Program-made: the position numbers and the translations under genes
Origin: Silene latifolia
Taxonomy: Eukaryota; Streptophyta; Magnoliopsida; Caryophyllales; Caryophyllaceae
Length of the DNA: 64,000 bases
NCBI RefSeq assembly: GCF_048544455.1
Contig: NC_133538.1
Span: forward strand, 17,699,469-17,763,468
Direction of reading: 5' to 3'
Notes under the pieces: model-generated
Told to the model about the DNA's origin: nothing
Database searches by the model: none
The model's input: the letters and a program-made list of their open reading frames with translations, nothing else
Part shown: piece after piece, positions 1 through 14,100 of the stretch
Layout of the letters: every line of letters begins with the position of its first letter
Position numbering within the stretch: position 1 is the stretch's first letter

Positions 1-2520
1 GATAATAATTATTTAAAAATTTTCTATTATAATTAGGAATATGATTTTCCTATTAGAAATGAGAATTAATTAATTATTTTACAATTTTATTATTAGAAAC
101 GGGAAATAAATTAATTATCTATAATTTATTAATATTAATAAATTATTCATTAGTATTTGTTCACTTTTTCTTAAATTAGAAGGGAAAAAAACATTTGATA
201 TATTTATAATATCCAATTTTATAACAACTTCCGATTAAAAAAATGAGGTATTATGAGACTAAAAGGCCCTAGGCCGAACTGGATTGTGACAAATGTGCAT
301 GCATAATACGTATTACATGGAATTTACTCATATAAAGAGTAAAATTAACGCTGAAATATGCCCCTACGTCTTTTGTTATTGCTAATGTCATATTTAATTA
401 TACATAATACGAAGTTTATTTTTCAAATGTCATATGTATTTCTCCTACTAATTTTAAAGTTATTTCCATCACAATACACTTAAACTTCTATTGATAATTT
501 ATTATTATATTATTTACATTCATTTGTCATTATATAAAAGTATATTAATCAAAATTTAAATAAGATATTCACAAATTATTGATAAGTACAAAGTTTGATA
601 TTTATTTTTCAAGGAGTATTAAACGATAAAGAAAGTTGCTGCTAATTTGCGAATCAAAATATCATATTATGACAAATGAGTAAATGTTTTGAAAAACTTT
701 ATTGTGTGATTGTTTTACAATTTAAAGTAAAAATGGTACCACGAGTAATAAAATAGATTTGAATGAGGCTTGAAGGTAAATTAGATACACTTATTATAGA
801 AATATGTACAAGGTTAAGATTCAATTCAAGCAACGATCAACATTAAAAAAAATCATCAAAAACACATAAAAAGGTAAGAGTAGTCTTTCCCTAACATAGT
901 GAAGACCGTCTCCCTCAAGCTTTTCTTCTGACAAATTTACATGCATAAAAAACGGTACTATTCAATTATATGGAGCAAACTAATTACTGTTGCTGCTGTG
1001 TGTATATGTGTCTGTGTGTGTGTGTAAATTGAGCACATCATCACTATAATTTAGGGAAAGATACGAATTGGGGAAGGATGAGACATATTCGTCATGCATA
1101 ATACGATGCTTTAACCACCTTTAGGTAAAAATATAAAAATAAATGAAAAAATTTAAACCTAAAAGGAAGCCACGTACTTGCCAACTCTAATATAGTTTTC
1201 TACCACATTAATATTCTCATGAAGTTTATGACATTTATTTTATATTAATAAAAAAATGATTATATGCTTCGTACAATTTGTGATTTATAACTTTTAGCTA
1301 ACTTATTTGAACTTGCTTAAATTTATATATCTTAAGTGAAGAATATTAATTATAAATATGATAAAGATAAAGTTTGATCTTTAATTTTCTCAGAGATAAA
1401 AAAAACTCAATTTTTATTTTCTTATAATATACTAATTAAAGGTTATAATGTAAAACAGAAAATTAAACCACAATCTACTATTTCAATATGTCGATGATCA
1501 ACACTCAAAATAGCACATTTGTTATTAAAATAGTGTAAAAACCCTCAAAATGCTAAAAACCAATTTCAATCTGTCGTTATCAAACAAAACCTAAATTTCT
1601 GCATTTTTTTTTGTCATGTTCAACTTAATCTTTACGAGATGTAAAAATGATGAAGTTCATAAAGTAGCGGTTAGTTTCTGTTAGTTAGATGGACTTTTCA
1701 AGAGAGAGACGAAAGCTTTGCATTTTAGACCGTTTTCTGTGTGAACTGAAGGGATTAAGTAATGGGTTAAAGGTTATTTCGAGTGGGAATGAGGTTGATT
1801 GCGATGAGTTGGTTGACTAAAGTTTTCCTTACTAGATCTAAAAAGGGGATAATAATTATGAGATAATAAAATTTGAAGAAAAAAGGACAATAAAAATGAG
1901 ATGGAGGTATTAAGATTTATTTATGCAAAATGAAATAAATAGCAAAGTTCGTGTATATATATAATATTCAACTTATTCCGTTTACAAACATAGTACCCAA
2001 ACACTTTGTTTGATTATCTGGAATGGAGGTAAGGAGGGGATGAGAAAAGGACTAGGAAGGGAATTGGAGAGAGATAAGAAGAAGATTGCTTCTTAAACTT
2101 TTCTTTGTTGAAAGAGAAATAAATTATCTTCGATAAGAGAGATGAGGGTCCATATCATCTGGAGTAAGATTGGTGTTTCATGGAGGTGAATGTGATTTAT
2201 GACTTCTTAGATGTAAAACGTGGCAGAAAGCTAGTGATAGTGGTAGTAGATTGGAGGTTGTTTCAAGTAGCAAGAATTAATCACACCGGCTAATGTTTTA
2301 TTTTGCGGGTAAATTAGTGGGGTGAAGGGAGGGTGCATTTGTGGTGGGTGATGAGTTTAACGAGGATAGTGATAATAAATAAGGTTATTTATCAGCAAAA
2401 TATTGCTTGCATTAAAACATATAGGTAACATGAAAAATAACAAGAAACCTCAAAAGATCATATTGATAAAATTAATCTTGACCCCATCAATCCAAATTAA
2501 AGTAAAATCTTAATTCCAAC
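1..2520. other. AT-rich intergenic sequence, no gene recognised
   Basis: I see no ORF of convincing composition, no LTR ends, no tRNA-like sequence and no clear terminal inverted repeats here. A short (TG)n run lies near 1000-1025 and a G-rich patch around 2020-2340. It may be decayed transposon or true intergenic DNA; the sequence alone does not decide. Confidence 0.5.
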
Positions 2521-3084
2521 AACATTGTCGAGAGAAAGGGTTAATTTCCATTGGATTGTGGATTTTTCTAGAAGTAAGGGCTTAGTTTTTCACTTGCTTG
2601 GATAAATTTGAGAGAAGTTTCGAAGACAAAGATTGATCTTTCAAGGGATGAGATTGTTTTAGATCATGTGTGTGAATAGGGAAGAAAAATAGGGGTCTGC
2701 ATGAAGGATTTTGTTTCAAATGAGAAGATGGGGGCAAGACTATTGTTATAGGGGGTGTCATAAGCAGCCCCAGCCATGTAGTATTGCGTTGAAATTTGGT
2801 TCACATTCAAAGATACGTCTATAGTTTGACCGGGGGATATTACATTTAACTACCTGTAAATGTTTCTACGTAACTACTAGTTGACCCAACAATGATTAAA
2901 TTATGGTTGTTATTCTAAAGAAGGAGATTTGTTGCATCATTGAGTTGATTATGCAAAGTAGATATTATTGTTTTCCTTGACCAATTGAAAAATAAACCGG
3001 TATTAATGAACAAAATCTAAAAACTCTCAGTCCCAAGTATCATATATATAAACTTCATATCGGTTTCATTTTCCTAAATAAACA
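2521..3084 (+). repeat. A-B segment, first copy of a local tandem duplication
   Basis: Part A (2521-2750) is repeated, with scattered substitutions, at 3085-3312. Part B (2751-3084) is repeated at 5991-6317. The order A-B-A'-B' shows an old tandem duplication of a unit of about 565 bp. In this first copy the A-B junction near 2748 is a plain TATAGGGGG stretch, so it preserves the unexpanded state of the site that became a microsatellite in the second copy. I cannot assign a function to A or B. Confidence 0.8.
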
Positions 3085-3498
<414 letters not shown>

Positions 3499-3499
<1 letters not shown>

Positions 3500-4844
3500 G
3501 GTTCAGGTAAGTCCACAAATTTGGTTGAGTCCCTAAGTCCCATTCTTAACCAATCATTTCTTAGTGTAACTTTACTACTTTATGAGTGTAATTTTACTCA
3601 TTTATTGATTCATGAGTGGAACTTTTATCTTTAAGGTCATTTTGTATATGAAAATTTGAATTTATAAATTGGAATTTATGTAATTTTAACAAAAGTATAT
3701 GTAACTTTATTTTTTTACGAGTATAACTTTAGTCGTTTTAGTTGTAACTTTAGTCATTTTAGATGTAACTTTAGTCGTATGGTGGTTTCTATACTTTTAC
3801 GGGTGTAATTTTACCCCTTTTAAGTGTAACTTTAGTCATTGGAGTTGTAACTTTAGTCATAATAGTGAATTGTATGTGAAAATTTGAATTAATATATTTT
3901 GTTATTGTAACTTTAGTCCTTTCAAGTGTAACTTTTGTCCTTCAAAAGTGTAACTTTAGTCAATAAAGGTGTAATTTTATCGACTAACGAGTGTAACTCT
4001 AGTCCGTAAATTTGTAACTTTAGTACACAGAAGTGTAACTTTATGCTAACAACTCTTCTTTCACCATCACCACCATCCTACCACCTCCTACCGCAACCAC
4101 CACAGCACCACCACCTCCCAACCGCAACAACCAACAACAACATCAACCACTTATTATCTCATATCTGGAAAAAAAAAAAAAGAAAGAGAAGGACAAGGCT
4201 GCACCACGCACCACGCACCACCAGCCCACTCCCTCCACCACCTCCAAACCGGAAAGACCAACAACAACATCAACCCTAAACCCTAAACACCACCTCCACG
4301 GCATCACCACCAACAGCACGACATCACCACCCCCAACAATAACATCAACACCAACACACAAAAAACCCAAAATCTGAAAAAAACTCACCATAAAAACGAG
4401 TTGATGTCGGAAGGGGTAGCAGGGACTATGAGGGAGGCGGCATATGATGAGGAGATGCGGTAGAGGAAGAGGAGGGAGAGGCGGCGGACGAGAGAGGCGG
4501 CAAATCTGTGAAAAAAAAAAGAGAAGGGAGGACGGTTGTGGGTTGGCTGTCGGTGAGTGGTGGTGCGAGGAGGGTGGCCGGCGTCATAGGCGTCATTGGT
4601 GGGTGATGGCGGCGCCAACAGGTGGCAGGTGGTGGCGGGTAAGATGGGAGAAAGGCTGAGGGAGAGGTTTTTTTTTTTAGTCAGAGAAAGTGGGTGAGTG
4701 AATTGTGAGGGAGAGTTAGGGTTTGTCTAATTTAATCTTAGCCTTTCATTTTGTTTTAATCTTAGCCCTTTATCTTTCTCATCTAAGGGCCTAGATTAGG
4801 ACTTACGGACTCAACCTAAAATGATGGACTTACATGATCCCTTC
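3499..4844. mobile_element. Non-autonomous TIR element I inserted in TA repeat
   Basis: The left end (TATATATAG, then GTTCAGGTAAGTCCA and a GTTGAGTCC block) is matched in inverted orientation by the right end at about 4785-4850, giving imperfect terminal inverted repeats of about 50 bp. Inside, 3560-4035 holds about 15 copies (seven exact in the core) of a GTAACTTTAGTC-type motif, many spaced 20-25 bp. 4040-4660 is low-complexity (CACCAC and GGCGG-rich) and includes two plant telomere-like CCCTAAA units at 4274-4287. No transposase is visible. The superfamily is not certain; the flanking TA suggests a TA target. Confidence 0.7.
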
Positions 4845-4847
4845 TAT

Positions 4848-5447
4848 ATATAGAGGCAAGATCCGGTGAGTCCACCTATATATTTGAGTCCATGAGTCCA
4901 TAAAACAATATCACGCACTATACAAAACAATATCACGAATTTTTTATTTCAAAATTTTTTTTTCGAATTTTTTTTTTTCAAATTTTTTTTTTCCGAAAAA
5001 GTTTTTTTTTTTTGTTTTTTTTTTTAAAGCTGTGATATTGTTTAGTATAACGTGTGATATTGTATTACAAAATAATATCACGATTTTTTTTTTCAATTTT
5101 TTTTTTTCAAAATTTTTTTTTTCGAAATTTTTTTTTTTTCAATTTTTTTTTTTCGAAATTTTTTTTTTTGAAATTTTTTTTTCTCGAAAATGTTTTTTTT
5201 TTTTTTTTAAGTTGTGATATTGTACTACAAAACAATATCACGACTTTTTTTTTTCAGCTGTGATATTGTTTAGTATAACGTGTGATACTGTAAGCTGTGA
5301 TATTGTGTAGCATAACGGGTGATATTATATTACAACACAATATTACGATTTTTTTTAGTATAAGCTGTGATATTGTTTAATATAACGTGTGATATTGTAT
5401 CATGGACTCACGGACTCAAAAAGATAGGGTGGACTCATGTGATCCTA

Positions 5448-5455
<8 letters not shown>
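4848..5455. mobile_element. Non-autonomous TIR element II with GTGATATTGT motif array
   Basis: The left terminus (GAGGCAAGATCC, GTGAGTCCACC, then a TTTGAGTCCATGAGTCCAT block) is mirrored at 5400-5452, giving TIRs of about 55 bp. Their AGTCC-rich design resembles element I, so the two are probably related families. The interior has about 14 copies of GTGATATTGT in both orientations and long T tracts (T9-T14) at about 4950-5260. No coding capacity is visible. It abuts element I through a shared TATATATAG. Confidence 0.72.

Positions 5456-5508
<53 letters not shown>
5452..5508. repeat. (TA)n microsatellite
   Basis: Pure TA run separating TIR elements II and III, part of the same expanded junction. 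Confidence 0.95.
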
Positions 5509-6317
<809 letters not shown>

Positions 6318-6475
6318 AATATTTTATTAATCAAACACTCTTTTATTCTTAGGTCAATATTATGTTAATGAGAATTATTTGTCGGTCATGCGGCATACAT
6401 AAAATCTTAGACATGAACGATGTACTATATGTCTATATTCTATTTTATTATGAAATTTATCACACATTATTTTAA

Positions 6476-6507
6476 TATCCGTCCAACGCACGGGTAAGAA
6501 AACTAGT
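6476..6507 (+). mobile_element. Possible Helitron 3' terminus
   Basis: A short hairpin (CCGT, 7-nt loop, ACGG at 6479-6493) is followed about 10 nt later by CTAGT at 6503-6507, the layout of plant Helitron 3' ends (hairpin then CTRRT). The next base is A rather than the expected T, and no 5' TC end was identified, so this is a terminus-like match only. Confidence 0.4.
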
Positions 6508-7674
6508 ATAAACTAAATTAATGAATTTGGTTAATATAATTAGAGAAGTCTAATTAGGGTCTATGGACTTTCAACCTTAACACACCCGACAGCCTACTCG
6601 GCCGAGTAAGCCCTACTCGACCGAGTATCCCATGGTCAGAAATATGTGGTATTACACAGCCTTTGAGGCGCGAGCCTATGGGCGTTGTAAGGGGGCTCCC
6701 CCTGTTTTGTAAAGAATGAAGATCAAAAGGGCATTGGGGCGCGGGTCTGGCGGCAGCCCAAATGAGTCTTCTAGTTTTGTAAAACGTTGTTAAAATTGTT
6801 TTAAAGGTTGTTAAAACTGCTTTTGTAGAAAAAGGTCATTAAGACCGATCTTGTGTTAAAGTGTAAAATGTGACTCGAAGTATTCGTCTTTACGTTGATG
6901 ATATTCGTTGTCGAGTTTGAATTTGTAAGCTTGATATGAATAGTTTTGTAAATAAACATGTAAAATGTATTTGCTCAACTATTTCATCACCATACTCAAA
7001 TTAAATCGACAAGGCACATATGTTAGCCAAGGGTGACATGCCATAAGGTCAAGACAAAGAGAAAAATAAGATGAAATAAAATGGAAAGTGCTTGATATGA
7101 ACTAATTATATAAAGTTCATTGCTTTGTAATTAGTCAAAGTTTATCATTGTACTTGAGATTAAGTCGACATGGTATGTGAACCAAGGATGATTATTAATA
7201 TGACTAAAATGCTTGCAAATGTGAATAAAAGAGGAAAATTGTTAAAATGAGGAAAAGAGTGTTAAAATACCCTTTAAAGTGTAATTAAGCAAATAATGTC
7301 ACCGAATCACGGAATTAACCGTCATGGTATAAAGAATCAAGGGTGATTATGATTTATGGTTAAAATGTTTATCATAGAAATGATTTGAAATGGTAAAAAT
7401 CGTTTTAAGAAAGGAGCAAAAAACGAAATAAAACATTGAGGAATGATGAACTCAAGCACGTTGAGTTCTTACCTGAGACGCCATATGAGGCGCGAGCCCC
7501 TAGGCGAGACAACGGGCTCCTATCTCAGGCTGAAACTCGGCTTTGGCTCGATCTTTCCAAGTTTTGAATCGTGTTATGCATGTTTTATGATGTTAAAGTC
7601 ATGAAAATAGTAAAAAGAACATAAGAGGATTAATTACACCCTCATACTTATATGCTCGGTTGCTTGACTAGAAA
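6508..7674. other. Unassigned sequence with gypsy-LTR-like motif pair, left of Athila insertion
   Basis: No ORF is convincing. The stretch at 6594-6628 carries two ACTCGxxCGAGT palindromes with the same 11-nt spacing as in the Tekay-like LTR at 30561-30680, so an old gypsy LTR fragment is likely. GC-rich GGCGCGAGCC blocks recur near 6668 and 7490. This and 19874-20610 were one continuous sequence before the Athila insertion. Confidence 0.45.
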
Positions 7675-7679
7675 TCGAC

Positions 7680-8951
7680 TGATACGTGCATATTCTATAC
7701 ACTTTATCTGCGGTTTTGGCACGTATTTCCATGCGTATCTGTTAGCTTTAAGCTACTATTTCTCCCGAAACGGTTTACTTTGCATTTATCTATGATTTAT
7801 TGTAGGAATGAATGGAAGTAAGCTAAATCGAGCCTAAATCGTCCTCCGGGGGCAACTTCAGGGAAGCTTGGAAGAAGGAGGTTCGTACTCACTCACCTCG
7901 GGATGCGTGCATTGGAGTGGGGAGCTGTTTTTGAAGAAAAGAAGTGTTTCTGCACAGCACCATCGATCGATCGACTATCTTTGTAAAGTCGATCGACCAC
8001 TGAAGTTCATCAGACGCTACTGGATTGCTACCATCAGTCGATTGACCATGCTGACCGGTCGATCGACCAGTCTGCGAGCTGAGATTTATTTCTTCGTGTT
8101 AGACTTTTAAAAGCCCAACTTGTAATTAACTTTTGGGCATCTTTTATCAGTAGAACGCAGCAATTATTAGGATGCTTTTCATTATTGAAGAACTCAGTTT
8201 TTAGATCTAGTTTTGGGAGACGGAGAACCTCGAATCGGATTACGTTGTTCATCTTAGTAAGTTTTATGCAAGTTTCCTCTTCTTTTAATTCTTGTTATTT
8301 CAATTCTTGTTCTACCAATTTAATTCCAGAAATTCATCTTTTGTCTTTTGTCTTTTATTTAAATTCAATCATGTCAATCTTGTTCTTTGTTATCAATTTA
8401 GCAATTATTTTAGTTTTAGTCATGCGTAGCTAATTGTTTTGATTGGGAACGAGGTGAGCCATGGCATAAATTAAGATTGTTTGTTAGCATGAATTCTTCC
8501 GTATCGATCTTGTTGTCTTTTGATAAGCCTTTTTACTAGATTCAAAGATTAGTAATTAGAATTATCATTAGATTGGAATTTCTCTTGAGTGAAAGCTTTG
8601 AGAAATTTCGGGGAATTAGAAGACCGCAAGGTTAATTTGAGCATAGATCGAAAGGCTTGCTTATACCCCCTGAGACCGTATTATAGGATTTATGCTACCT
8701 TATTGTCCTGACCATTGCCATGGTGAACCGAATTTCTCGATGCTCTTTTTATCTTGTTGAGAAATTTCATTTTAGCAATTAGTCAATTTAGTCAACCAAT
8801 CTCAAAACCCCCCAATTAATTGTTACTTTTATAGACTGAAAAATAGCAAACAAAATCAACCTTGTCTCTCTGTGGTTCGACCCTTACTATCACTAGCTAT
8901 TGTTTTAGTTTGGAATTATAAATTTAATTTTGATACAAAACGACGGTATCA
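7680..8951 (+). repeat. Athila 5' LTR
   Basis: 1272 bp, TG...CA ends, matched by 18596-19868. Two TCGATCGA-type pairs lie at 7967-7996 and 8038-8066; the first has a 14-nt spacer here but 13 nt in the 3' LTR. About ten of the ~25 LTR differences fall in this ~115-bp dyad segment. Confidence 0.95.
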
Positions 8952-8956
8952 AATTT

Positions 8957-8974
8957 TGGCGATGTTGCCGGGGA
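8957..8974 (+). promoter_or_regulatory. Primer binding site, tRNA-Asp type
   Basis: TGGCGATGTTGCCGGGGA lies 5 nt after the 5' LTR and differs by two bases from the TGGCGCCGTTGCCGGGGA site typical of Athila and related gypsy elements, which pairs with the 3' end of tRNA-Asp. Confidence 0.8.
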
Positions 8975-9134
8975 GACAGTGTAATTCTGTTTGCCTTATT
9001 TTAGTTTATTTTTCTTGTCTCAAGGAACTTTTGTTCCTTGAGGCCATTGCTTACCTTTGCTTCTAGTTTTGCTTTTGCACAGTTAGAAGACAGGTCTTTG
9101 AGAGGAAGACTTGAGTACTCTCATTTTGGCAATT

Positions 9135-10019
9135 ATGGCTACAATATATGATAATCTTCAGCCAAAAGAGCACCACCTTCCAAAGGGGCACCAGTTACCT
9201 ACCCCTACTACCGGTAACTTCGAGTTTCGTTCCTCTTATATCGATTTAGTGGAGCGAAATCAGTTTGCTGGTCTACCAGATGAGGACCCCTTGAAGCATA
9301 TGGAAATTTTCACAGACTACTGCTGTTCCATACCTATACCGGCTGGGGTAACTCAGGATGAAGTGAAGGAGTTGATGTTCTTATACTCCTTGAAGGATTC
9401 GGCGCGAGATCGGTACCGCTACCTTGATAGGGTAGCAGCTGGAGTCACAGATTGGACATCCCTCGCATTGGCCTTCTACAAAAAATACTTCCCACTTGCA
9501 AAGACTGGTGCTTTGAGAAGTAAAATTTCTAACTTCCAGCAAGGTAATGATGAGGAAATTTGTGAAGCATGGGGACGTTTCAAGAACTTGGTTCGGTCCG
9601 TCCCTCACCACAGCTTTCAGCAGTGATACCTTTGCAATGTATTCTATAATGCTCTATATGATGATTACAAGGTCATCCTGGATACAGCTGCTAATGGGAG
9701 GTTCCAAAACAATACCGGTCAAAATAAAGGTTGGAACACTATTGAGGAGATGGCAGTCCATAGAGCTGAGCTTGGAAGTTCACGTGGAAAGTCACGAAAG
9801 CAAAGTGATGAAATGAGTACCGTTGTGACACTCATTACTTCTATCACTACTCGTCTCGAGAAGCTCGAGACGACTGAAGCTTCTAAGGAGAGAGTTAAAA
9901 TTCCCGTTCATAACTCAAATGAGATCGAGGAATTGAGGGAAATGGTCCAAGGCCTTTTGGTTCAAGTGGCGAATATGGAAGCAGCCGGGATTGAGTCCTC
10001 AAAGAATTTTGTGAAATAG
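9135..10019 (+). pseudogene. gag: Athila gag (capsid-type) with nonsense mutation
   Basis: The first ATG in the gag frame is at 9135. The product has the retrotransposon gag core (DPLKHMEIFTDYC, LKDSARDRYRYL, the ISNFQQ region), which packages element RNA in cytoplasmic particles. The frame is interrupted by TGA at 9624-9626 and resumes to a TAG at 10017-10019. Beyond that the same frame continues into protease, so gag and protease were probably one polyprotein. No zinc knuckle is apparent. Confidence 0.85.
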
Positions 10020-11102
10020 TTGGAGAATATAGAGGCTAAGCAAGTCGCCAATTCTTCAAGCAAATGTGAAGGGCCAATTGAAACGATTAATGCCTTTAAT
10101 CTCAGAAGTGGCCTCTCTTATGAAAGTCTCGACAAGCCAAAGGAAGACTCGGGAAATGATGAAGAAGCTCGTTTAAATTCTGGTGCAAAAACGAGCTCAA
10201 TTGCCAGTACTTCTGGTCGATCGACCAATATTGTCAGTCGATCGACTGAAGCGTCAGATAAAATAGTTTCTGATCAGAAACTATTCACACCTAGCACAAG
10301 AAGTCGATCGACCAACATTGTCAGTCGATCGATTGAGTCACCTGACGAAATCAATTCTGAACAGGAACTGTTCACGCCCAGCCATGTTGGTCGATCGACC
10401 ACTCACATCAGTCGATCGACTGGAATCCCAGAGCAGGATGCAAATCCGTCAACTAGTTCGCATGATTCTTCACTCATTGATGATTTGACGGGGGTTTTAA
10501 ACTTACGGGCCGAAGGTTCTGATCCTACGACCGTGTTGCGATCCGTGCCGGAACGTTTGAAGGCTACTAAGCTGGAGCGTAAGTTTGGTAAGTTTCTGGA
10601 GATGGTCCAGAATCTCGAGGTAACGGTTCCTTTCACTGATTTAATTACCCAGGTACCCTCTTACGCTAAATTTATGAAAGATATTTTAAATCGTAAGAGA
10701 AATTTTCGTGATGATGGTAATGTTGCTTTTGTGGAAGAGTGTAATGCTCTTTCGCAAATTAATGTGCCACCTAAATTAAAGGACCCGGGTAGTTTTTCAA
10801 TTCCTTGCACTATAGGTAACCACGTAATTGGAAAGGCCCTTTGTGACTTAGGGGCCAGTGTCAGCGTCATGCCCTATTCTGTTTGCGAAAGGTTAAACAT
10901 TGGTAGACTTAAGGTGACCGATATTACCGTTCAAATGGCAAATAGATCGACTCAGAGACCTATAGGAGTTCTAGAGGATGTACCCGTTCGAGTGGGTAAG
11001 TTTTTTATTCTGTCGATTTCGTTGTTTTGGACATTGCGGAGGACAATCGAGATACCTATTATTTTAGGCGGACCGTTTTTACATACAAAATTGGGGCCGT
11101 AA
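10020..11102 (+). pseudogene. pol: Athila gag-pol linker and aspartic protease
   Basis: This continues the gag frame after the TAG at 10017. Residues ~65-140 form a linker of three ~29-residue repeats (RSTNIVSRST type) encoded by an 87-bp DNA repeat (10215-10430) that carries three TCGATCGA-N13-TCGATCGA pairs. The retropepsin-like protease follows, with the catalytic motif CDLGAS near 10841-10858 in an IPCTIGNHVIGKALCDLGAS context. The protease would cleave the polyprotein. The frame ends at TAA 11100-11102 and pol then continues in another frame. Confidence 0.85.
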
Positions 11103-14100
11103 TAGATGTCAAACGCTGAACCATCACCTTAGAGGTAGGGGATGACACCATTGAGTTGATCTTGCTCACAAGGCGACGAACCTCGCTTGATGAGGATACG
11201 TGTTATTCCATTGATATTGTTGACATGGTCATTACTTGTAATTGGAGGGAATCCTTAGCCAAGGATCCCTTAGCCGATCTAACCCGTTTAGATGAGTGTG
11301 CGGCTAATACGATGGAAAATGCTTTGAGGAGCCGGATGCTTTGGTAGCCTCAATGGAGAGCTACGAGCTCAATGAGGAATAAGATGAGATGCTTTTAAGC
11401 TTGGCCAACGAGAACTTGGTCAACACTTGCTACACCATTGAAGCCGATTCTGTCTATCTATCTTTGTAGAGGTAAAAGTGCCTGAGCGTAAGCCACTTCC
11501 TCCTAATCTTAAGTATGTTTTTCTAGATGATACGGCAAGACTACCCGGCTATTGTTAGCTCTAAGCTTAATGATGACCAAATATGCGCTTTGATGTGTGT
11601 GCTAAAGAAAAACAGGGAAGGCTTTGGGTTACTCTTTGGATGACATTAAGGGCATCGCCCGATGTTTGTATGCACGGGATAGAGTTGGAGGAAGGCCACA
11701 AGCCTTACGATGCGGTCAACGCAAGTTGAACCCGAAGATGCGAGGAAGTTGTTATGGCCGAGGTGATGAAACTACTCGATGCGGTGTTATTTATACGATT
11801 GGCAACTCCAAGTGGGTTAGCCCAGTTCAGGTAGTCCCGAAGAAAGGAGGGACTACCGTGGTTAAAAATGACAAAAACGAATTAATACCAACTCGAGTAG
11901 CGACAGGGTGGCGGATGTGTATTGATTATAGACAGTTAAATGCCGCCACCAAGAAAGACCACTTCCCCCTCCCTTTTGTAGACCAAATGACTGAAAGACT
12001 TGCTTCTAACAAATTTTTCATTTTCTGACGGATATTCGGGGTTCTTTCAGATCCCTATTCATCCGGACGATCAGAGTAAGACCACTTTTACCTGTCCACA
12101 GGGTGTTTTTGCATATCGTAGAATGCCTTTCGGATTGTGTAATGCCCCTGCTACCTTTCAGAGGTGCATGATGGGGATTTTTTCTGATTATATAGAAAAT
12201 ATTATGAAGGTATTCATGGATGATTTCTCAGTTTATGGTAGTGACTTTAATCGTTGTTTACCTAACCTTGATAAAGTCATGCAGCGCTGTATAGATGTTA
12301 ATCTTGTTCTAAACTGGGAAAAGTGTCAGTTTATGGTCAATGAGGGAGTTGTGTTAGGGCATCTGATTTCTGATAAAGGTATACATGTTGATTAGGCAAA
12401 GGTGCAGGTGATTGAGCAATTACCTCCTCCCGTGAATGTTAAAGGAGTGAGGAGTTTCCTTGGTCACGCTGGTTTTTACCGGCGTTTCATTAAGGATTTT
12501 TCAAAAATTGCTAAACCACTTACACATTTGCTCCTCAAGGATGCTGTCTTTGAATTTACTGATGAGTGCCTTACTGCTTTTAACAGGTTAAAGGAGGCCC
12601 TAGTTTCTGCGCCAATCATTCAGCCGCCTGATTGGGACCTCCCATTTGAGATCATGTGTGATGCCAGCGATTATGCGGTCGGTGCAGTCTTGGGACAGCG
12701 GAAGAACAAAGCTTTGAATGCCATATATTATGCGAGCCGAACTCTGGATGAGGCTCAAATTAATTATTTTACCACTGAGAAGGAGTTTCTAGCTGTAGTT
12801 TTTGCCTTAGACAAATTTCGGTCTTATTTGTTAGGTTCTAAGGTTATTGTTTATACTGACCATGCAGCGTTGAAGACTCTCTTTATTAAGAAAGATGTGA
12901 AGCCGAGGCTTTTGAGGTGGATACTCCTTTTGCAGGAGTTTGATTTGGAGATCAAAGATAAGAAAGGAGCAGAGAATGTGGTAGCTGACCACCTATCTCG
13001 TCTGCAACTGACAGAAAGGGAGGATTCGTTGCCTATTAATGATTCTTTTCCTGATGAGAGTCTGTTAGCTATTACTACTTCAGGGTCTTATCCACCTCCG
13101 TGGTTTGCTGATTTTGCTAATTTTGCTGTGACAGGTAAGATATCACCCGAGCTTTCATGGCAGCAGGAGAAGCGGTTTGCTTATGATGCTAGACAATATT
13201 TTTGGGATGATCCTTATGTTTTCAAGGAATGCGCAGACGGTCTCATCCGGAGATGCGTGCCTCAATGGGAGGTGAAGGATATCCTAGAGGCTTGCCACTC
13301 TTCTGCTTATGGTGGTCATCACGGTCCGTCCGGACTCGTAGCTAAGGTACTCCAACTGGTTTCTATTGGCCAACTTTGCATGCGATTGTCGCAATTTTGT
13401 TCTTGAGTGCGATGCTTGTCAAAGATCGGGAATATTTCAAGAGACATGAGATGCCATAGGTAGGCATTCTGGAGGTTTAGATTTTCGATGTCCGGGGCAT
13501 TGATTATCAAGGACCTTTTCCGAGCAGTCAAGGTAATAAATATATCCTCGTAGCTGTAGATTATGTATCCAAATGGGTGGAAGCTATTGCTACTCCCCAT
13601 TGCGATGCAAAGGCCGTGATTAAAATGTTTAAAAAGATTATTTTCCCTCGTTTTGGTGTCCCTCGGGTTGTCATTAGCGATGGGGGAATGCATTTTAAAG
13701 AGAAACAACTTAGTGCTTTATTGACTAAATTCGGTGTCCAACATCGTAGAGGTTTGGGGTATCATCCCCAAACTAGTGGTCAGGTTGAGGTTTCTAACAG
13801 AGAATTGAAAGAAGTCTTAGCTAAAGTTGTTTCTAAATCACGGAAAGATTGGAGTCTTAAGTTAGATGATGTCTTATGGGCTTATAAAACTGCGTTTAAG
13901 ACGCCAATCGGGATGTCACCATACCGATTGATTTATGGTAAGACATGTCATTTACCTGTTGAGTTAGAGCGTAAGTCTTGGTGGGCTATTTGTGATTTGA
14001 ATTTGGATCCTCACCTCTCTCGTGAGAAACGCATAACACAGCTGAATGAGCTGGAGGAATTTAGGCTGCTGGCCTATGACAATGCAAGGATCTACAAGGA

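Noticed and set aside
4274-4287. Telomere-like (CCCTAAA)2
   Set aside because: Only two units inside a transposon; too short to be an interstitial telomere array.
5032-5263. Phe-rich ORFs
   Set aside because: Translation of T tracts inside TIR element II.
10215-10430. Regularly spaced short palindromes resembling a CRISPR-like array
   Set aside because: It is an 87-bp coding repeat in a plant retrotransposon; spacers are homologous to one another.
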